Shown one piece after another: positions 1 to 8,561 of a stretch of DNA of 64,000 nucleotides. The DNA lies in NCBI RefSeq assembly GCF_010645065.1, contig NZ_JAADZW010000003.1, forward strand, positions 1 through 64,000. Direction: 5' to 3'. A program made the position numbers and the translations under genes. Every line of letters starts with the position of its first letter. Positions within the stretch are counted from its first letter, which is position 1. Source of the stretch: Flavobacterium fluviatile (GTDB lineage: Bacteria > Bacteroidota > Bacteroidia > Flavobacteriales > Flavobacteriaceae). The notes below the pieces were generated by a model. It worked only from the letters and a program-made list of their open reading frames with translations. It did not search any database and was not told the origin of the DNA.

Positions 1-25
1 TCGCAAGAAGTTTCCTCTCGGTCAT
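1..25 (-). CDS. start of a gene that runs off the left edge (partial)
   Basis: On the minus strand an ATG at 25 opens a frame reading MTERKLLA before the window ends. A TATATTTG box (27-34, minus strand) matches the Bacteroidota -7 element but stops only one base before the ATG. If that box is real, the mRNA would be leaderless or the true start lies further inside. Eight codons are too few to name a product, and the frame could be fortuitous. Confidence 0.3.
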
Positions 26-226
26 ACAAATATAAAAAAAATAGTAAAATAAATTAGGAACTAAAGATAGTACCTAGGGCTTTTGTTTTCAAAATTAAAA
101 CCCATGCCATTATTCAGCCAGGCATTCTGAGATCCGATTAGTTTTTTACAGCTGTCCAAACTTGTAATCATTACGTTTTGATATAAAGCTCATTTTACCA
201 GCGTAATTATTTTCTTTTCCTTCGTC

Positions 227-556
227 TTAATGACTGGAAACAAATTTCAATCCAATAATCGAAGCGATCAGGGTAGAAAGAAAGAATATTCTCCAGAAAG
301 TGGCAGGTTCTTTAAAAATAAAAATTCCGACTAAAACAGTTCCAACGGCACCAATTCCGGTCCATACTGCATAAGCTGTACCAATTGGCAAAACCTGTGT
401 TGCCTTATAAAGCAAAATCATACTAATCGAAAGACAGACAAAAAAGCCAATCATCCAGTAAGTCGAGACAACCCCGCTTGTTTCTTTGGCTTTGCCTAAA
501 CAGGATGCAAAACCAACTTCAAAAAGGCCGGCTATGATTAATAAAATCCAATACAT
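227..556 (-). CDS. SMR-family small multidrug / guanidinium exporter (SugE/Gdx-like)
   Basis: A 109-residue protein of usual SMR length with four hydrophobic segments, about residues 2-20, 30-50, 55-77 and 85-105. Glu13, in the segment GLFEVGFA, is the membrane-embedded proton/substrate-coupling acid of the family. The block PIGTAYAVWTGIGAVG is the SMR signature, and the ending IIGLKF resembles SugE/Gdx more than EmrE. Members work as antiparallel or parallel dimers in the inner membrane and exchange protons for guanidinium or quaternary cations. SMR genes often come in pairs, but only one lies here. A near-consensus -7 box (CATCTTTG, 582-589, minus strand) sits about 26 bases upstream. SMR membership is sure; guanidinium specificity is inferred from sequence resemblance. 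Confidence 0.9.
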   Translation of the reverse strand: MYWILLIIAGLFEVGFASCLGKAKETSGVVSTYWMIGFFVCLSISMILLYKATQVLPIGTAYAVWTGIGAVGTVLVGIFIFKEPATFWRIFFLSTLIASIIGLKFVSSH

Positions 557-706
557 TTCTTTTGCTTTTAAAATTGAAATGCAAAGATGGTAAAAGCTGG
601 TAGAATAATCCTAAAATATTCAAATTTAAACTAAAGAAGCATGTTAATTTATGTTAACATCTCGTAAAAACAAAAACTGTTTTCAAATGATTTTAGCACT
701 TTTCAT

Positions 707-714
707 TACATTTG
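707..714 (+). promoter_or_regulatory. -7 promoter element TACATTTG for the RND/MMPL gene
   Basis: TACATTTG is an exact TAnnTTTG match. It covers the TTG codon at 712 that would extend the downstream frame by seven codons, so translation must begin later, at the ATG at 733. Confidence 0.65.
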
Positions 715-732
715 CACCGATTTTATAAAAAT

Positions 733-3165
733 ATGAAAAAAAGAACAAATGTTGGTTTTTGGGAATTTATAGCCCGAATTGTACTAAAAAACAGACTTGC
801 AATTATTGCACTGATTATTTTGATTACCATTTTCTTTGGCTTACAGTGGAAAAACATTCGTTTCTCTTTTACAGAAGCCAATCTGCTTCCTGATGACCAC
901 GAAGTAAATAAACAATACGAAGCCTTTTTAAAAGAATTTGGCGAAGAGGGAAACCTCATCGTTATCGGTGTTAAGGGAGAGGCCTTTTTTACTCCGAAGG
1001 CTTTTGCAGCATGGGAAAAATTAACAGAATCCCTTAAAAATCAAAAAGAAGTCGATTTGGTAATCTCTGTAACCGACTTGCCTAAATTACAAAAAAATGA
1101 TTCGATAAAGAGTTTTGAACTGGTTCCTTTTATTAATCAAAACAAAACAAAGGATGCGGCCTATCTGAAAACTGTAAAGAAGGAATTATTTGAAAAAATG
1201 CCTTTTTATGAAAGCCTGCTTTTTAACAAAAAAAGCGGTTCTATACGTTCTGTAATTTACATGGACAAAAAAATCATAAACACATCGCACCGAAAAAACT
1301 ATATTTTAAATGATTTCATTCCGAAAATAAACGATTTTGAAAAAGAAACCGGAATCGATTTGCGTGTCTCCGGGATGCCTTATATCAGAACCCTGAATGC
1401 AAAAAGTATTGTTGATGAGATCAGTTTGTTTGTTGGAGGTTCCTTATTGCTGACTTCTTTAATTTTCTTTTTTTTCTTCCGGTCATTTAGAGCTACCCTG
1501 ATTTCAATGGTCATCGTTATAATTGGTGTAATGTGGACATTTGGACTACTGGGGCTGTTTCATTATGAAATTACAGTCCTTACCGCTTTAGTGCCTTCTC
1601 TGGTTATAGTAATAGGAGTTCCTAATTGTATTTTCTTAACGAACAAATACCAGCAGGAGTATTTGGCCCATGGTAACAAAGCAAGGGCATTACAACGTGT
1701 AATCACCAAGGTTGGTACAGCGACACTGATGACCAACCTTACTACTGCTGCGGGATTTGCTACCTTTATAATTACTAACAGCGTATTGCTGAAAGAATTC
1801 GGACTTGTAGCATCTATCAGTATTATCTCGCTGTTTTTCTTATGTTTAATAATTGTTCCCGTTTATTACAGTTACCAGCCAGTTCCGAAAGCAAAACATC
1901 TTGAACATCTGAGCCGGAACTACACCCGCTCTTTCATGGACTGGATAGAAGAAACCGTTCGCTATAACCGCCGCTATGTTTATGCAGTATCCATAATTAT
2001 ATTTATAGTAAGTACTTTTGGTGCTTTTCAGATAAAAACTTCAGGAAGCTTAATTGAGGACATGCCTCAAAAAACCGACTTTTTCAGGGATATAAAGTTT
2101 TTTGAAAAAGAGTTTAATGGTGTAATGCCACTTGAAATCACTATCGATACCCAAAGAAAAAAAGGAGTGATGAAGCTTTCTACTCTGCGTAAAATGGATG
2201 AATTACAAAAGGAGATAGAAAAAATCCCTGAACTTTCAAAACCTGTATCGATACTGAATCTTGTAAAATATTCAAAACAGGCTTACTACAACGGAAATCC
2301 AGATTTTTATGAGCTGCCGACTTCTCAGGAACAATCGTTTATCTTGAGTTATGCCAAAAATGCCAGCAAAAATACAGATAAAAACATCATGAAAAGCTAT
2401 GTTGACAAGGAGGGACGGGTTGCAAGGATTACTACTTTCATGAAAGATATTGGTACCGGAAACATGGCCAAAATTGAAGAAAGACTGCAGAAAAAAGTAG
2501 ATGAAATTTTTCCATCTGACCGTTATAAAGTAGTTATGACAGGAAAAGCGCTTGTTTTTGAAAAAGGAACAAAATACTTACTTAATAATCTGATAAGTTC
2601 TATACTTTTTGCCATATTGCTGATTTCGCTGCTGATGGTATTCATGTTCAGGTCTTTTAAAATGGTCGTTGTTTCGCTGATTCCAAATTTACTTCCGCTC
2701 ATGATTACAGCAGGATTGATGGGATATTTTGGCATCCCTTTAAAACCATCAACCATCTTGGTTTTCAGTATTGCTTTTGGACTTTCTGTAGATGATACTA
2801 TTCACTTTCTGGCTCAGTACCGCCAGGAGCTGGTCAAAAACAACTGGAAGATAAAGCGTTCTGTGTATGCAACACTTAAAGAAGCGGGTGTAAGTATGTT
2901 TTATACGTCTGTTGTACTATTTGCCGGCTTTTCGGTTTTTATGCTTTCCGATTTTGGAGGTACAATTGCTTTGGGCGGACTAATTGCAATAACGCTTGCG
3001 TTTGGTATGCTGTCAAATTTAATGCTGCTGCCATGTCTGGTGCTTACCTTAAATAAATCATTGGCTAACGAACAGGAATTTACAAAACCTGCATTTGATG
3101 TGCTTGCCGATATGACTGATACAGATGATGAAAAAAATCAGGATACTAACAATAAAAATGAATAG
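733..3165 (+). CDS. RND-superfamily (MMPL/SSD-like) membrane exporter
   Basis: About 810 residues with the duplicated RND layout. Each half has one N-terminal membrane segment, a large extracytoplasmic loop and then five membrane segments. The first membrane block follows roughly residue 220 (segments SLLLTSLIFFFFF and ALVPSLVIVIGVPN). The second follows roughly residue 625 and carries GLSVDDTIHFLAQY, the acidic TM4 proton-relay motif of MMPL/hopanoid-type RND proteins. The family moves lipids or hydrophobic compounds across the inner membrane using proton motive force; the substrate cannot be read from sequence. The ATG at 733 was chosen because the upstream TTG lies inside the promoter box. 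The tail is acidic (DMTDTDDEKNQDTNN). No adaptor or outer-membrane factor gene is adjacent. Confidence 0.88.
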   Translation: MKKRTNVGFWEFIARIVLKNRLAIIALIILITIFFGLQWKNIRFSFTEANLLPDDHEVNKQYEAFLKEFGEEGNLIVIGVKGEAFFTPKAFAAWEKLTESLKNQKEVDLVISVTDLPKLQKNDSIKSFELVPFINQNKTKDAAYLKTVKKELFEKMPFYESLLFNKKSGSIRSVIYMDKKIINTSHRKNYILNDFIPKINDFEKETGIDLRVSGMPYIRTLNAKSIVDEISLFVGGSLLLTSLIFFFFFRSFRATLISMVIVIIGVMWTFGLLGLFHYEITVLTALVPSLVIVIGVPNCIFLTNKYQQEYLAHGNKARALQRVITKVGTATLMTNLTTAAGFATFIITNSVLLKEFGLVASISIISLFFLCLIIVPVYYSYQPVPKAKHLEHLSRNYTRSFMDWIEETVRYNRRYVYAVSIIIFIVSTFGAFQIKTSGSLIEDMPQKTDFFRDIKFFEKEFNGVMPLEITIDTQRKKGVMKLSTLRKMDELQKEIEKIPELSKPVSILNLVKYSKQAYYNGNPDFYELPTSQEQSFILSYAKNASKNTDKNIMKSYVDKEGRVARITTFMKDIGTGNMAKIEERLQKKVDEIFPSDRYKVVMTGKALVFEKGTKYLLNNLISSILFAILLISLLMVFMFRSFKMVVVSLIPNLLPLMITAGLMGYFGIPLKPSTILVFSIAFGLSVDDTIHFLAQYRQELVKNNWKIKRSVYATLKEAGVSMFYTSVVLFAGFSVFMLSDFGGTIALGGLIAITLAFGMLSNLMLLPCLVLTLNKSLANEQEFTKPAFDVLADMTDTDDEKNQDTNNKNE

Positions 3166-3234
3166 TTAACAGGATTTTACAAGGAATTAGTTTTGTGATT
3201 TTGTTCTTATTTAAACAGAATAGCGAAATAATAT

Positions 3235-3302
3235 AGCCCTGATAGCAGCGGCATCCTTTTTCCTGCTCCTTTAGCAGGAAAAAGATATAGCGGAGAGCAG
3301 GA
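3235..3302 (+). repeat. REP-like dispersed palindromic element, copy 1
   Basis: The left arm AGCCCTGATAGCAGCGGCAT and right arm GATATAGCGGAGAGCAGGA enclose a hairpin core (TTTTTCCTGCT - CCTTT - AGCAGGAAAAA). Copy 2 at 15930-15995 has the same arms and orientation with an unrelated core hairpin. The element lies between the RND gene and asnS. It has the size and architecture of REP/BIME-type elements; no transposase is adjacent. Confidence 0.75.
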
Positions 3303-3330
3303 ACAGCTTCAAAAATTAATTATTATCGAC

Positions 3331-3338
3331 TATATTTG
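3331..3338 (+). promoter_or_regulatory. -7 promoter element TATATTTG for asnS
   Basis: An exact TAnnTTTG match 43 bases before the asnS ATG, predicting a 5' leader of about 37 bases. It lies downstream of the REP-like element, so the element is outside the asnS transcript. Confidence 0.6.
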
Positions 3339-3381
3339 CAGTTGTTCAAAGAATTTTACTTAAAATCAATTATATATAAAA

Positions 3382-4827
3382 ATGAAACACACAAAAGTTA
3401 GAGACTTATTAAACAGTACGACAACGTTACAGGAAGTAAATGCAAAAGGATGGGTGAGAACTTTTAGAAATAATCAGTTCATCGCTTTAAATGACGGTTC
3501 TACGATTAATAATATTCAATGTGTTGTTGATTTTGAAAACACCCCGGAAGAGACTTTAAAAAGAATCACAACCGGAGCTGCTGTTTCTGTAATTGGAACT
3601 TTGGTTGAAAGTAAAGGAGCGGGTCAGAAATATGAAATTCAGGTGAACAAGCTTGAAATCCTTGGAGATTCTGATGCTGAGAAATTCCCAATGCAGCCCA
3701 AAAAACACTCTTTGGAATTTTTACGTGAAAACGCTCACCTGCGCGTACGTACAAATGCTTTTGGTGCGATTATGCGTGTGCGTTCTGTTTTGTCTTATGC
3801 GGTTCATAAATACTTTCAGGACAAAGGATTTGTTTATGTAAACACGCCAATTATCACAGGAGCTGATGCTGAAGGTGCAGGAGAAATGTTCCAGGTAACT
3901 TCATTGCCGCTTGATAACTTGCCAAAAAATGAGGAAGGAAACATCGATTTCAAAAAAGATTTCTTTGGAAAACATACCAACTTAACCGTTTCAGGACAGT
4001 TAGAAGGTGAAACTTTTGCAATGGCTTTGGGTCAGATTTATACTTTTGGACCCACGTTTAGAGCAGAAAACTCAAACACTTCCCGTCACCTGGCAGAATT
4101 CTGGATGATCGAACCTGAAGTTGCTTTCAATAATTTGGATGACAACATGGATTTGGCTGAGGATTTTATTCAGTACGTAATAAAATATGCTTTGGACAAC
4201 TGTAAAGACGATTTGAAATTTTTGGAAGGAAGACTTTTGGAAGAAGAAAAATCAAAACCACAGGCAGAAAGAAGCGAAATGAGTCTGTTAGAGAAACTGA
4301 ACTTTGTTTTAGAAAACAACTTCAAACGTGTTTCTTATACAGAGGCAATTGACATTTTAAGAGATTCCACTCCAAATAAAAAGAAAAAATTCCAATACAT
4401 CATCAACGAATGGGGAGCTGATTTACAGTCAGAGCACGAGCGCTATTTAGTGGAGAAACACTTTAAATGTCCGGTAATTTTATTTGATTATCCGGCCAAT
4501 ATTAAAGCGTTTTACATGCGTTTGAATGACAACACAGAGCCAGGAAGAGAAACAGTTCGCGCCATGGACATCCTTTTCCCTGGAATTGGAGAAATCGTTG
4601 GTGGTTCTGAAAGAGAAGAGCGTTACGATGTTCTGGTTGAAAAAATGAAAGCCTTAGAAATCGACGAAGAAGAATTATACTGGTATTTAGACACCAGAAG
4701 ATTTGGTTCTGCCACTCACGCAGGTTTTGGTTTAGGATTTGAGCGTCTGGTATTGTTTGTAACGGGAATGACAAATATCAGGGACGTAATTCCTTTCCCA
4801 AGAACTCCTGGAAGCGCTGAGTTTTAA
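3382..4827 (+). CDS. asnS: asparagine--tRNA ligase
   Basis: A class II aminoacyl-tRNA synthetase that charges tRNA-Asn with asparagine in the cytoplasm. It has 481 residues, near the usual 430-480. An N-terminal OB-fold anticodon-binding domain spans about residues 15-100 ([18 protein letters not shown]). The class II catalytic core follows: FQVTSL; the motif-2 region [20 protein letters not shown], characteristic of AsnRS; and motif 3 [10 protein letters not shown] near the end. AsnRS rather than AspRS is supported by overall length, by [13 protein letters not shown], and by the lack of the bacterial AspRS insertion domain. It has its own promoter (3331-3338) and is followed by a repeat-rich spacer, then rpoN in the same direction. 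Confidence 0.97.
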   Translation: MKHTKVRDLLNSTTTLQEVNAKGWVRTFRNNQFIALNDGSTINNIQCVVDFENTPEETLKRITTGAAVSVIGTLVESKGAGQKYEIQVNKLEILGDSDAEKFPMQPKKHSLEFLRENAHLRVRTNAFGAIMRVRSVLSYAVHKYFQDKGFVYVNTPIITGADAEGAGEMFQVTSLPLDNLPKNEEGNIDFKKDFFGKHTNLTVSGQLEGETFAMALGQIYTFGPTFRAENSNTSRHLAEFWMIEPEVAFNNLDDNMDLAEDFIQYVIKYALDNCKDDLKFLEGRLLEEEKSKPQAERSEMSLLEKLNFVLENNFKRVSYTEAIDILRDSTPNKKKKFQYIINEWGADLQSEHERYLVEKHFKCPVILFDYPANIKAFYMRLNDNTEPGRETVRAMDILFPGIGEIVGGSEREERYDVLVEKMKALEIDEEELYWYLDTRRFGSATHAGFGLGFERLVLFVTGMTNIRDVIPFPRTPGSAEF

Positions 4828-4835
4828 GAAGTTTA

Positions 4836-4966
4836 AAAAGTTTCAGGTTTCAGGTTTCAAGTTGTTGGAACCTGAAACTAAAATTATATAAAATTTGTTT
4901 CAAGTTTAAGGTTTTAAGTTTATCCGTTCTGTTGGAAAACCTGAAACCTGAAACTTGAAACTTTTA
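4836..4966. repeat. word-type inverted repeat (TTTCAGG/CCTGAAA) between asnS and rpoN
   Basis: The left arm 4836-4863 is built of TTTCAGG and TTTCAAG words. The right arm 4938-4965 is its near-complete reverse complement over 28 bases. A middle copy with CCTGAAAC (4870-4877) and TTTCAAGTTTAAG lies between them. It could form a long imperfect hairpin between two co-directional genes. Confidence 0.7.
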
Positions 4967-4976
4967 ACAAAAACAA

Positions 4977-6437
4977 ATGCTAAAGCAATTTTTAAATTTA
5001 AAATTATCCCAAAAATTATCTCCGCAGCAAATTCAGCTGATGAAGTTAATTCAATTGCCTACGCAAGCTTTTGAACAGCGTTTATTGGAAGAAATGAACG
5101 AAAATCCGGCTTTAGAGGCAGGACAGGAAGATGAATACGAAGCCGATGAATTTGCTAATGACGACTACGACGATTATGATGACAATGAATCAGAGAGAAT
5201 CGAGGCAGACGACATCAACATTGATGAATATCTGAGTGACGACGATACGCCTGATTATAAAACACAAGTCAATAATTACAGTGAAGATGAAGAACGCGAA
5301 ACGCCATTTGCTTCACCAATCAGTTTCCATCAGGATTTAATCAATCAGCTCAATACATTTATCCTCAATGACGAAGAGCGCGAAATCGCTGAATTCCTTG
5401 TGGGAAGTATTGATGATATGGGTTACATCCGCAGAAGCATTCCGGATATTGTTGACGATATGGCTTTTACTCAGGGAATTTATACTGATGAAGCCATGGT
5501 CGAAAAAATGCTGCATGTCATTCACGAATTAGAACCTTCAGGGGTTGGTGCGCGTGATTTGCAGGAATGTCTTTTACTGCAATTAAAGCACAAAACACCA
5601 ACTGAATATGTTGATTTAGCCATTGATATAATCGAAAATCAGTTTGATGCTTTTACAAAAAAACATTACGACAAGTTATTGCAGAAATACAGCATATCGA
5701 ACGAACAGCTTAAAAAAGCAATTCACGAAATAGAAAGACTAAACCCAAAGCCAGGAGGATCTTTTACAGGAAATAATAAAATCACTGAAAATATAGTTCC
5801 GGATTTTGCTATCCGAATAGTAGATGGCGAATTAGAGCTGACCTTAAACGGAAGAAATGCCCCTTCCCTGCATGTTTCTAAGGATTATCAGGAAATGATG
5901 CAGACATACAAAGAATCCCGTGATAAATCGACTGCGCAGAAAGATGCGGTTCAGTTTATCAAACAAAAACTGGATTCGGCTAAATGGTTTATTGATGCAA
6001 TCAGACAGCGCCAGGAAACACTTTTTGTAACGATGAATGCGATTATGCATTATCAGGAGGAATTTTTCTTAGACGGCGACGAAACCAAACTAAAACCAAT
6101 GATCCTGAAAGACATTGCTGATATGGTTGGTCTGGATATTTCGACAATCTCTCGTGTAGCCAACAGCAAATACGTAGAAACGCCATACGGAACAAAACTG
6201 ATTAAGGAATTTTTCTCTGAAGCCATGAAAAACGATCAGGGAGAAGATGTTTCAACTCTGGAAATAAAAAAGATCCTTAAGAATACAATTGAAGAAGAAG
6301 ACAAAAAGAAACCACTTCCGGACGATCAGTTAGCTGAAATCTTAAAAGAAAAAGGGTATCCGATTGCCAGAAGAACGATTGCAAAATACCGTGAGCAACT
6401 GGATATTCCGGTTGCTAGAATGCGAAAGAAAATTTAA
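4977..6437 (+). CDS. rpoN: RNA polymerase sigma-54 factor
   Basis: The alternative sigma factor for -24/-12 promoters, which needs an AAA+ activator. It has 486 residues. Region I is glutamine/leucine-rich (residues 1-50: KLSQKLSPQQIQLMKLIQLP). An acidic linker follows at about 55-110, then the core-binding region, a helix-turn-helix (LKDIADMVGLDISTISRVANSKYV) and the C-terminal RpoN box ARRTIAKYREQL, which reads the -24 element. The window also encodes a sigma-54-dependent response regulator at 26718-28058, a plausible partner. No promoter box was seen in the repeat-filled upstream spacer, so cotranscription with asnS is possible. Confidence 0.97.
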   Translation: MLKQFLNLKLSQKLSPQQIQLMKLIQLPTQAFEQRLLEEMNENPALEAGQEDEYEADEFANDDYDDYDDNESERIEADDINIDEYLSDDDTPDYKTQVNNYSEDEERETPFASPISFHQDLINQLNTFILNDEEREIAEFLVGSIDDMGYIRRSIPDIVDDMAFTQGIYTDEAMVEKMLHVIHELEPSGVGARDLQECLLLQLKHKTPTEYVDLAIDIIENQFDAFTKKHYDKLLQKYSISNEQLKKAIHEIERLNPKPGGSFTGNNKITENIVPDFAIRIVDGELELTLNGRNAPSLHVSKDYQEMMQTYKESRDKSTAQKDAVQFIKQKLDSAKWFIDAIRQRQETLFVTMNAIMHYQEEFFLDGDETKLKPMILKDIADMVGLDISTISRVANSKYVETPYGTKLIKEFFSEAMKNDQGEDVSTLEIKKILKNTIEEEDKKKPLPDDQLAEILKEKGYPIARRTIAKYREQLDIPVARMRKKI

Positions 6438-6450
6438 ATTTTTACAAAAT

Positions 6451-6484
6451 AAAGCCCTGACAATTGAAATTTATCAGGGTTTTC
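6451..6484. terminator. bidirectional terminator between rpoN and the PIN toxin gene
   Basis: The stem CCCTGA (6455-6460) / TCAGGG (6474-6479) is flanked by A-rich and T-rich runs on both sides, fitting the convergent gene pair. Confidence 0.65.
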
Positions 6485-6894
6485 TATTTTATTGAAGCAA
6501 GAAATTCAGACGGCGTCATTGTTGGAATTTCAGAATTTTTAAAATCTTTTTTATTCCGGGTTAGGATAATTTCCGATTTGTGATGCAATGCACTAAAATA
6601 TTGAACCGCATCTTCAAAATCATTAAAATTTGAAATTAAACTTTTGTCAATCACAATTTCATCAATATTAGAAACATCACAAATAATTCGAAATTTCTTT
6701 AAAGCATCTAAAACAATGTTTTTCTCAATATTTCTGGAAACAACATAAACTGTATTGACAAAGGACAAAGATGATGCCGCCAGTTTCAGTTTTTTATTTT
6801 CTGCTAATGAAGCGATTATTGCAATGTCATTATAAAAAGGCTCTCTTTTATCAATTAGATCGATCAGAACACTTGTATCTAAAAATAAATTCAT
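6484..6894 (-). CDS. PIN-domain toxin of a type II toxin-antitoxin pair (VapC-like)
   Basis: 136 residues. The N-terminal MNLFLDTSVLIDLI carries the first PIN-domain acidic residue (Asp6). Further conserved acids lie in FNDFEDAVQYFSA and in ILTRNKKDFKNSEIPTMTPSEFL, the usual PIN C-terminal pattern. PIN toxins are Mg-dependent ribonucleases that cut tRNA or rRNA. The gene starts one base after the stop of the antitoxin gene upstream, so the two are almost certainly cotranscribed and translationally coupled. The promoter and operator lie in front of the antitoxin gene. The RNA target cannot be predicted. Confidence 0.88.
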   Translation of the reverse strand: MNLFLDTSVLIDLIDKREPFYNDIAIIASLAENKKLKLAASSLSFVNTVYVVSRNIEKNIVLDALKKFRIICDVSNIDEIVIDKSLISNFNDFEDAVQYFSALHHKSEIILTRNKKDFKNSEIPTMTPSEFLASIK

Positions 6895-6895
6895 C

Positions 6896-7162
6896 CTATT
6901 TATATTTTTCTGCTAAATAGTTTTGGCGCTCTTTTTTATAATCAAAATCTTCACTGATTTCTCCTTTCCCAATTGTAAAGCTTTTCACGAAGGAACTTAT
7001 TTCAATTTCATTTTTCTGTTCAGATTTATCTATTTGAGTAATTGCCTTTAGATAATTTTCTACTAAAAGTGACAAACTATGATGATGTTCAGCTGCATAT
7101 ATCTTAGCTTTCTCAATCACACTTTTATCCAATTTCAAAGTTAATTTAGCATCCATAATCAT
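6896..7162 (-). CDS. antitoxin partner of the PIN toxin (DUF6364-like)
   Basis: 88 residues. The N-terminal segment DAKLTLKLDKSVIEKAKIYAAEH looks like a ribbon-helix-helix DNA-binding fold, followed by a helical charged tail expected to wrap the toxin. This fits the DUF6364 family commonly found before PIN toxins in Bacteroidota. ATG codons at 7162 and 7156 are both possible starts; MDAKLTL at 7156 matches the family start better. The palindrome TTTGTACGTACAAA (7169-7182) overlaps the promoter, so the pair probably represses itself. Confidence 0.8.
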   Translation of the reverse strand: MIMDAKLTLKLDKSVIEKAKIYAAEHHHSLSLLVENYLKAITQIDKSEQKNEIEISSFVKSFTIGKGEISEDFDYKKERQNYLAEKYK

Positions 7163-7168
7163 TTTTAT

Positions 7169-7186
7169 TTTGTACGTACAAATATA
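7169..7186 (-). promoter_or_regulatory. promoter and operator of the PIN toxin-antitoxin operon
   Basis: The minus-strand -7 box TATATTTG (7179-7186) overlaps the perfect 14-base palindrome TTTGTACGTACAAA (7169-7182). A second half-site, ATTTGTAC (7199-7206 on the minus strand), lies about two helical turns upstream. This layout is typical of autoregulated toxin-antitoxin operons with ribbon-helix-helix antitoxins. Confidence 0.65.
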
Positions 7187-7210
7187 ATTATTTTATCCGT
7201 ACAAATAACA

Positions 7211-7250
7211 AACCCGACAGGCTATTAAAAATCTGTCGGGTTCTGTTTTT
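7211..7250 (-). terminator. terminator downstream of the 139-residue exported protein gene
   Basis: A perfect 10-base stem, AACCCGACAG (7211-7220) / CTGTCGGGTT (7233-7242). T-rich runs follow in both directions. Confidence 0.65.
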
Positions 7251-7285
7251 TTTATATCGTTTTAAGACTGAGCGAAGTCAGATAC

Positions 7286-7705
7286 TTATTTATATTGATC
7301 TGGCAAGATTTTCACATTAAATAAAAACACTTTCTTTTTATCACTATAACTATAATTTAAAGTATAATCATTATTCCTAAAAACCACTAATCCCGGATTT
7401 CCTTTTGCTGTACTTATCAGACTTTTTTGAATTTCATCTTTTATAATATCTACTTCTGCAGTTTCTTTTACAACATGCAACAAAGTCAGATTATACTGTG
7501 CAATCCTCTCTTTGTGTAAACTCACACTGTCTAAACGAATGCCTTCCTGAATCTTTAATGGGCAATTTTTATTGTATTTCAACACTAATTCAGTTATCTC
7601 AGTATTTTCTTCCTCAGCATTTTCTTCAAGAAAAAAATAAAAATAACCTACTATGCCCAACGCGATTATAATAATTGTTAAAAATAGAATATTCTGCTTT
7701 CTCAT
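7286..7705 (-). CDS. hypothetical membrane-anchored protein
   Basis: 139 residues, not recognised. A single N-terminal hydrophobic helix (residues 5-25, ILFLTIIIIALGIVGYFYFF) follows a basic start, so it is probably anchored in the inner membrane facing the periplasm. An acidic stretch (EENAEEENTEI) and a soluble domain of about 100 residues follow. The soluble part ends in a strand-rich segment (NDYTLNYSYSDKKKVFLFNVKIL). It lies just downstream of tdk on the same strand and has its own terminator. No catalytic motif was seen. Confidence 0.65.
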   Translation of the reverse strand: MRKQNILFLTIIIIALGIVGYFYFFLEENAEEENTEITELVLKYNKNCPLKIQEGIRLDSVSLHKERIAQYNLTLLHVVKETAEVDIIKDEIQKSLISTAKGNPGLVVFRNNDYTLNYSYSDKKKVFLFNVKILPDQYK

Positions 7706-7740
7706 ATTTTAGTTTTGTTGAAGCTTATGAATAGAAAACA

Positions 7741-8331
7741 TCATTTCTCCTGATTCTTTTTCATTGCCTTAAAATAAGCAGCTCGGCTAAGTGGCTCATA
7801 TTCTTCTGTTTCTCCCAGCATCACCAGTTTATCACTATCGGTTTTACGGAAACTGTAATGGGCAAGATTTCCGGTTCTGGTACAAACTGCATGAACTTTT
7901 GTTACATATTCTGCTGTTGCCATAAGCCCGGGCATTGGTCCAAACGGGTTTCCCTTAAAATCCATATCCAGACCGGCAACAATTACGCGGATTCCCTGAT
8001 TTGCAAGATCATTACATACCGTAATAATCTCATCATCAAAAAACTGGGCTTCGTCAATTCCGATCACATCACATCCTTGTGCCAAAATAGAAATATTTGC
8101 AGCCGCAGGAACGGGAGTTGAACGAATTTCATTGGCATCATGCGATACCACCATTTCGTCATGATAGCGGATATCAATAGCGGGTTTAAAGATTTCCACT
8201 CTTTGTTTGGCGAATTGCGCGCGTTTTAATCTACGGATTAATTCCTCGGTCTTACCCGAAAACATTGACCCACAAATAACTTCAATCCAACCAAATTGTT
8301 CTTTGTGATTTACTGTATTTTCGAGAAACAT
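7741..8331 (-). CDS. tdk: thymidine kinase
   Basis: Phosphorylates thymidine to dTMP for DNA-precursor salvage (type II, TK1-like, expected tetramer). It has 196 residues from the ATG at 8331; an upstream in-frame ATG at 8394 would add 21 residues with no family counterpart. The P-loop GSMFSGKT is at residues 21-28 and the DEAQFF catalytic and Mg site is near the middle. The lasso/zinc region reads [18 protein letters not shown]: only one of the four usual zinc-binding cysteines remains, so this protein probably lacks the structural zinc. The genes on both sides lie in different transcription contexts. Confidence 0.95.
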   Translation of the reverse strand: MFLENTVNHKEQFGWIEVICGSMFSGKTEELIRRLKRAQFAKQRVEIFKPAIDIRYHDEMVVSHDANEIRSTPVPAAANISILAQGCDVIGIDEAQFFDDEIITVCNDLANQGIRVIVAGLDMDFKGNPFGPMPGLMATAEYVTKVHAVCTRTGNLAHYSFRKTDSDKLVMLGETEEYEPLSRAAYFKAMKKNQEK

Positions 8332-8447
8332 TTTGTATTTTTCTGCCTTTAAAAAATGAATAGTTTTTATTACTTTGTACTGGTAATAAATCAACGCAAA
8401 AACTGCTGTTTTTACACTTTTTCAAAAGTAGAGAATTTTTATCAAAC

Positions 8448-8505
8448 GAAAGATTCGCTCACGTTTATTAACAGAAAATAAATACCCGGCGAATTTCTTT
8501 CGCGA
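8448..8505. repeat. imperfect inverted repeat upstream of the acidic hypothetical gene
   Basis: The arms CGAAAGATTCGC and GCGAATTTCTTTCG are near-complementary, with two bases missing in one arm, and are separated by about 30 bases. They lie in the divergent spacer between tdk and the gene at 8562. Function unknown. Confidence 0.4.
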
Positions 8506-8561
8506 TTTAAAAAGACATTCAAAATATACTAAAATAGCCTATTCACTATAATTCAATAGTC

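Noticed and set aside
8332..8394. A 21-codon upstream extension of tdk
   Set aside because: The sequence [18 protein letters not shown] has no place in the thymidine kinase fold; [15 protein letters not shown] is the expected start.
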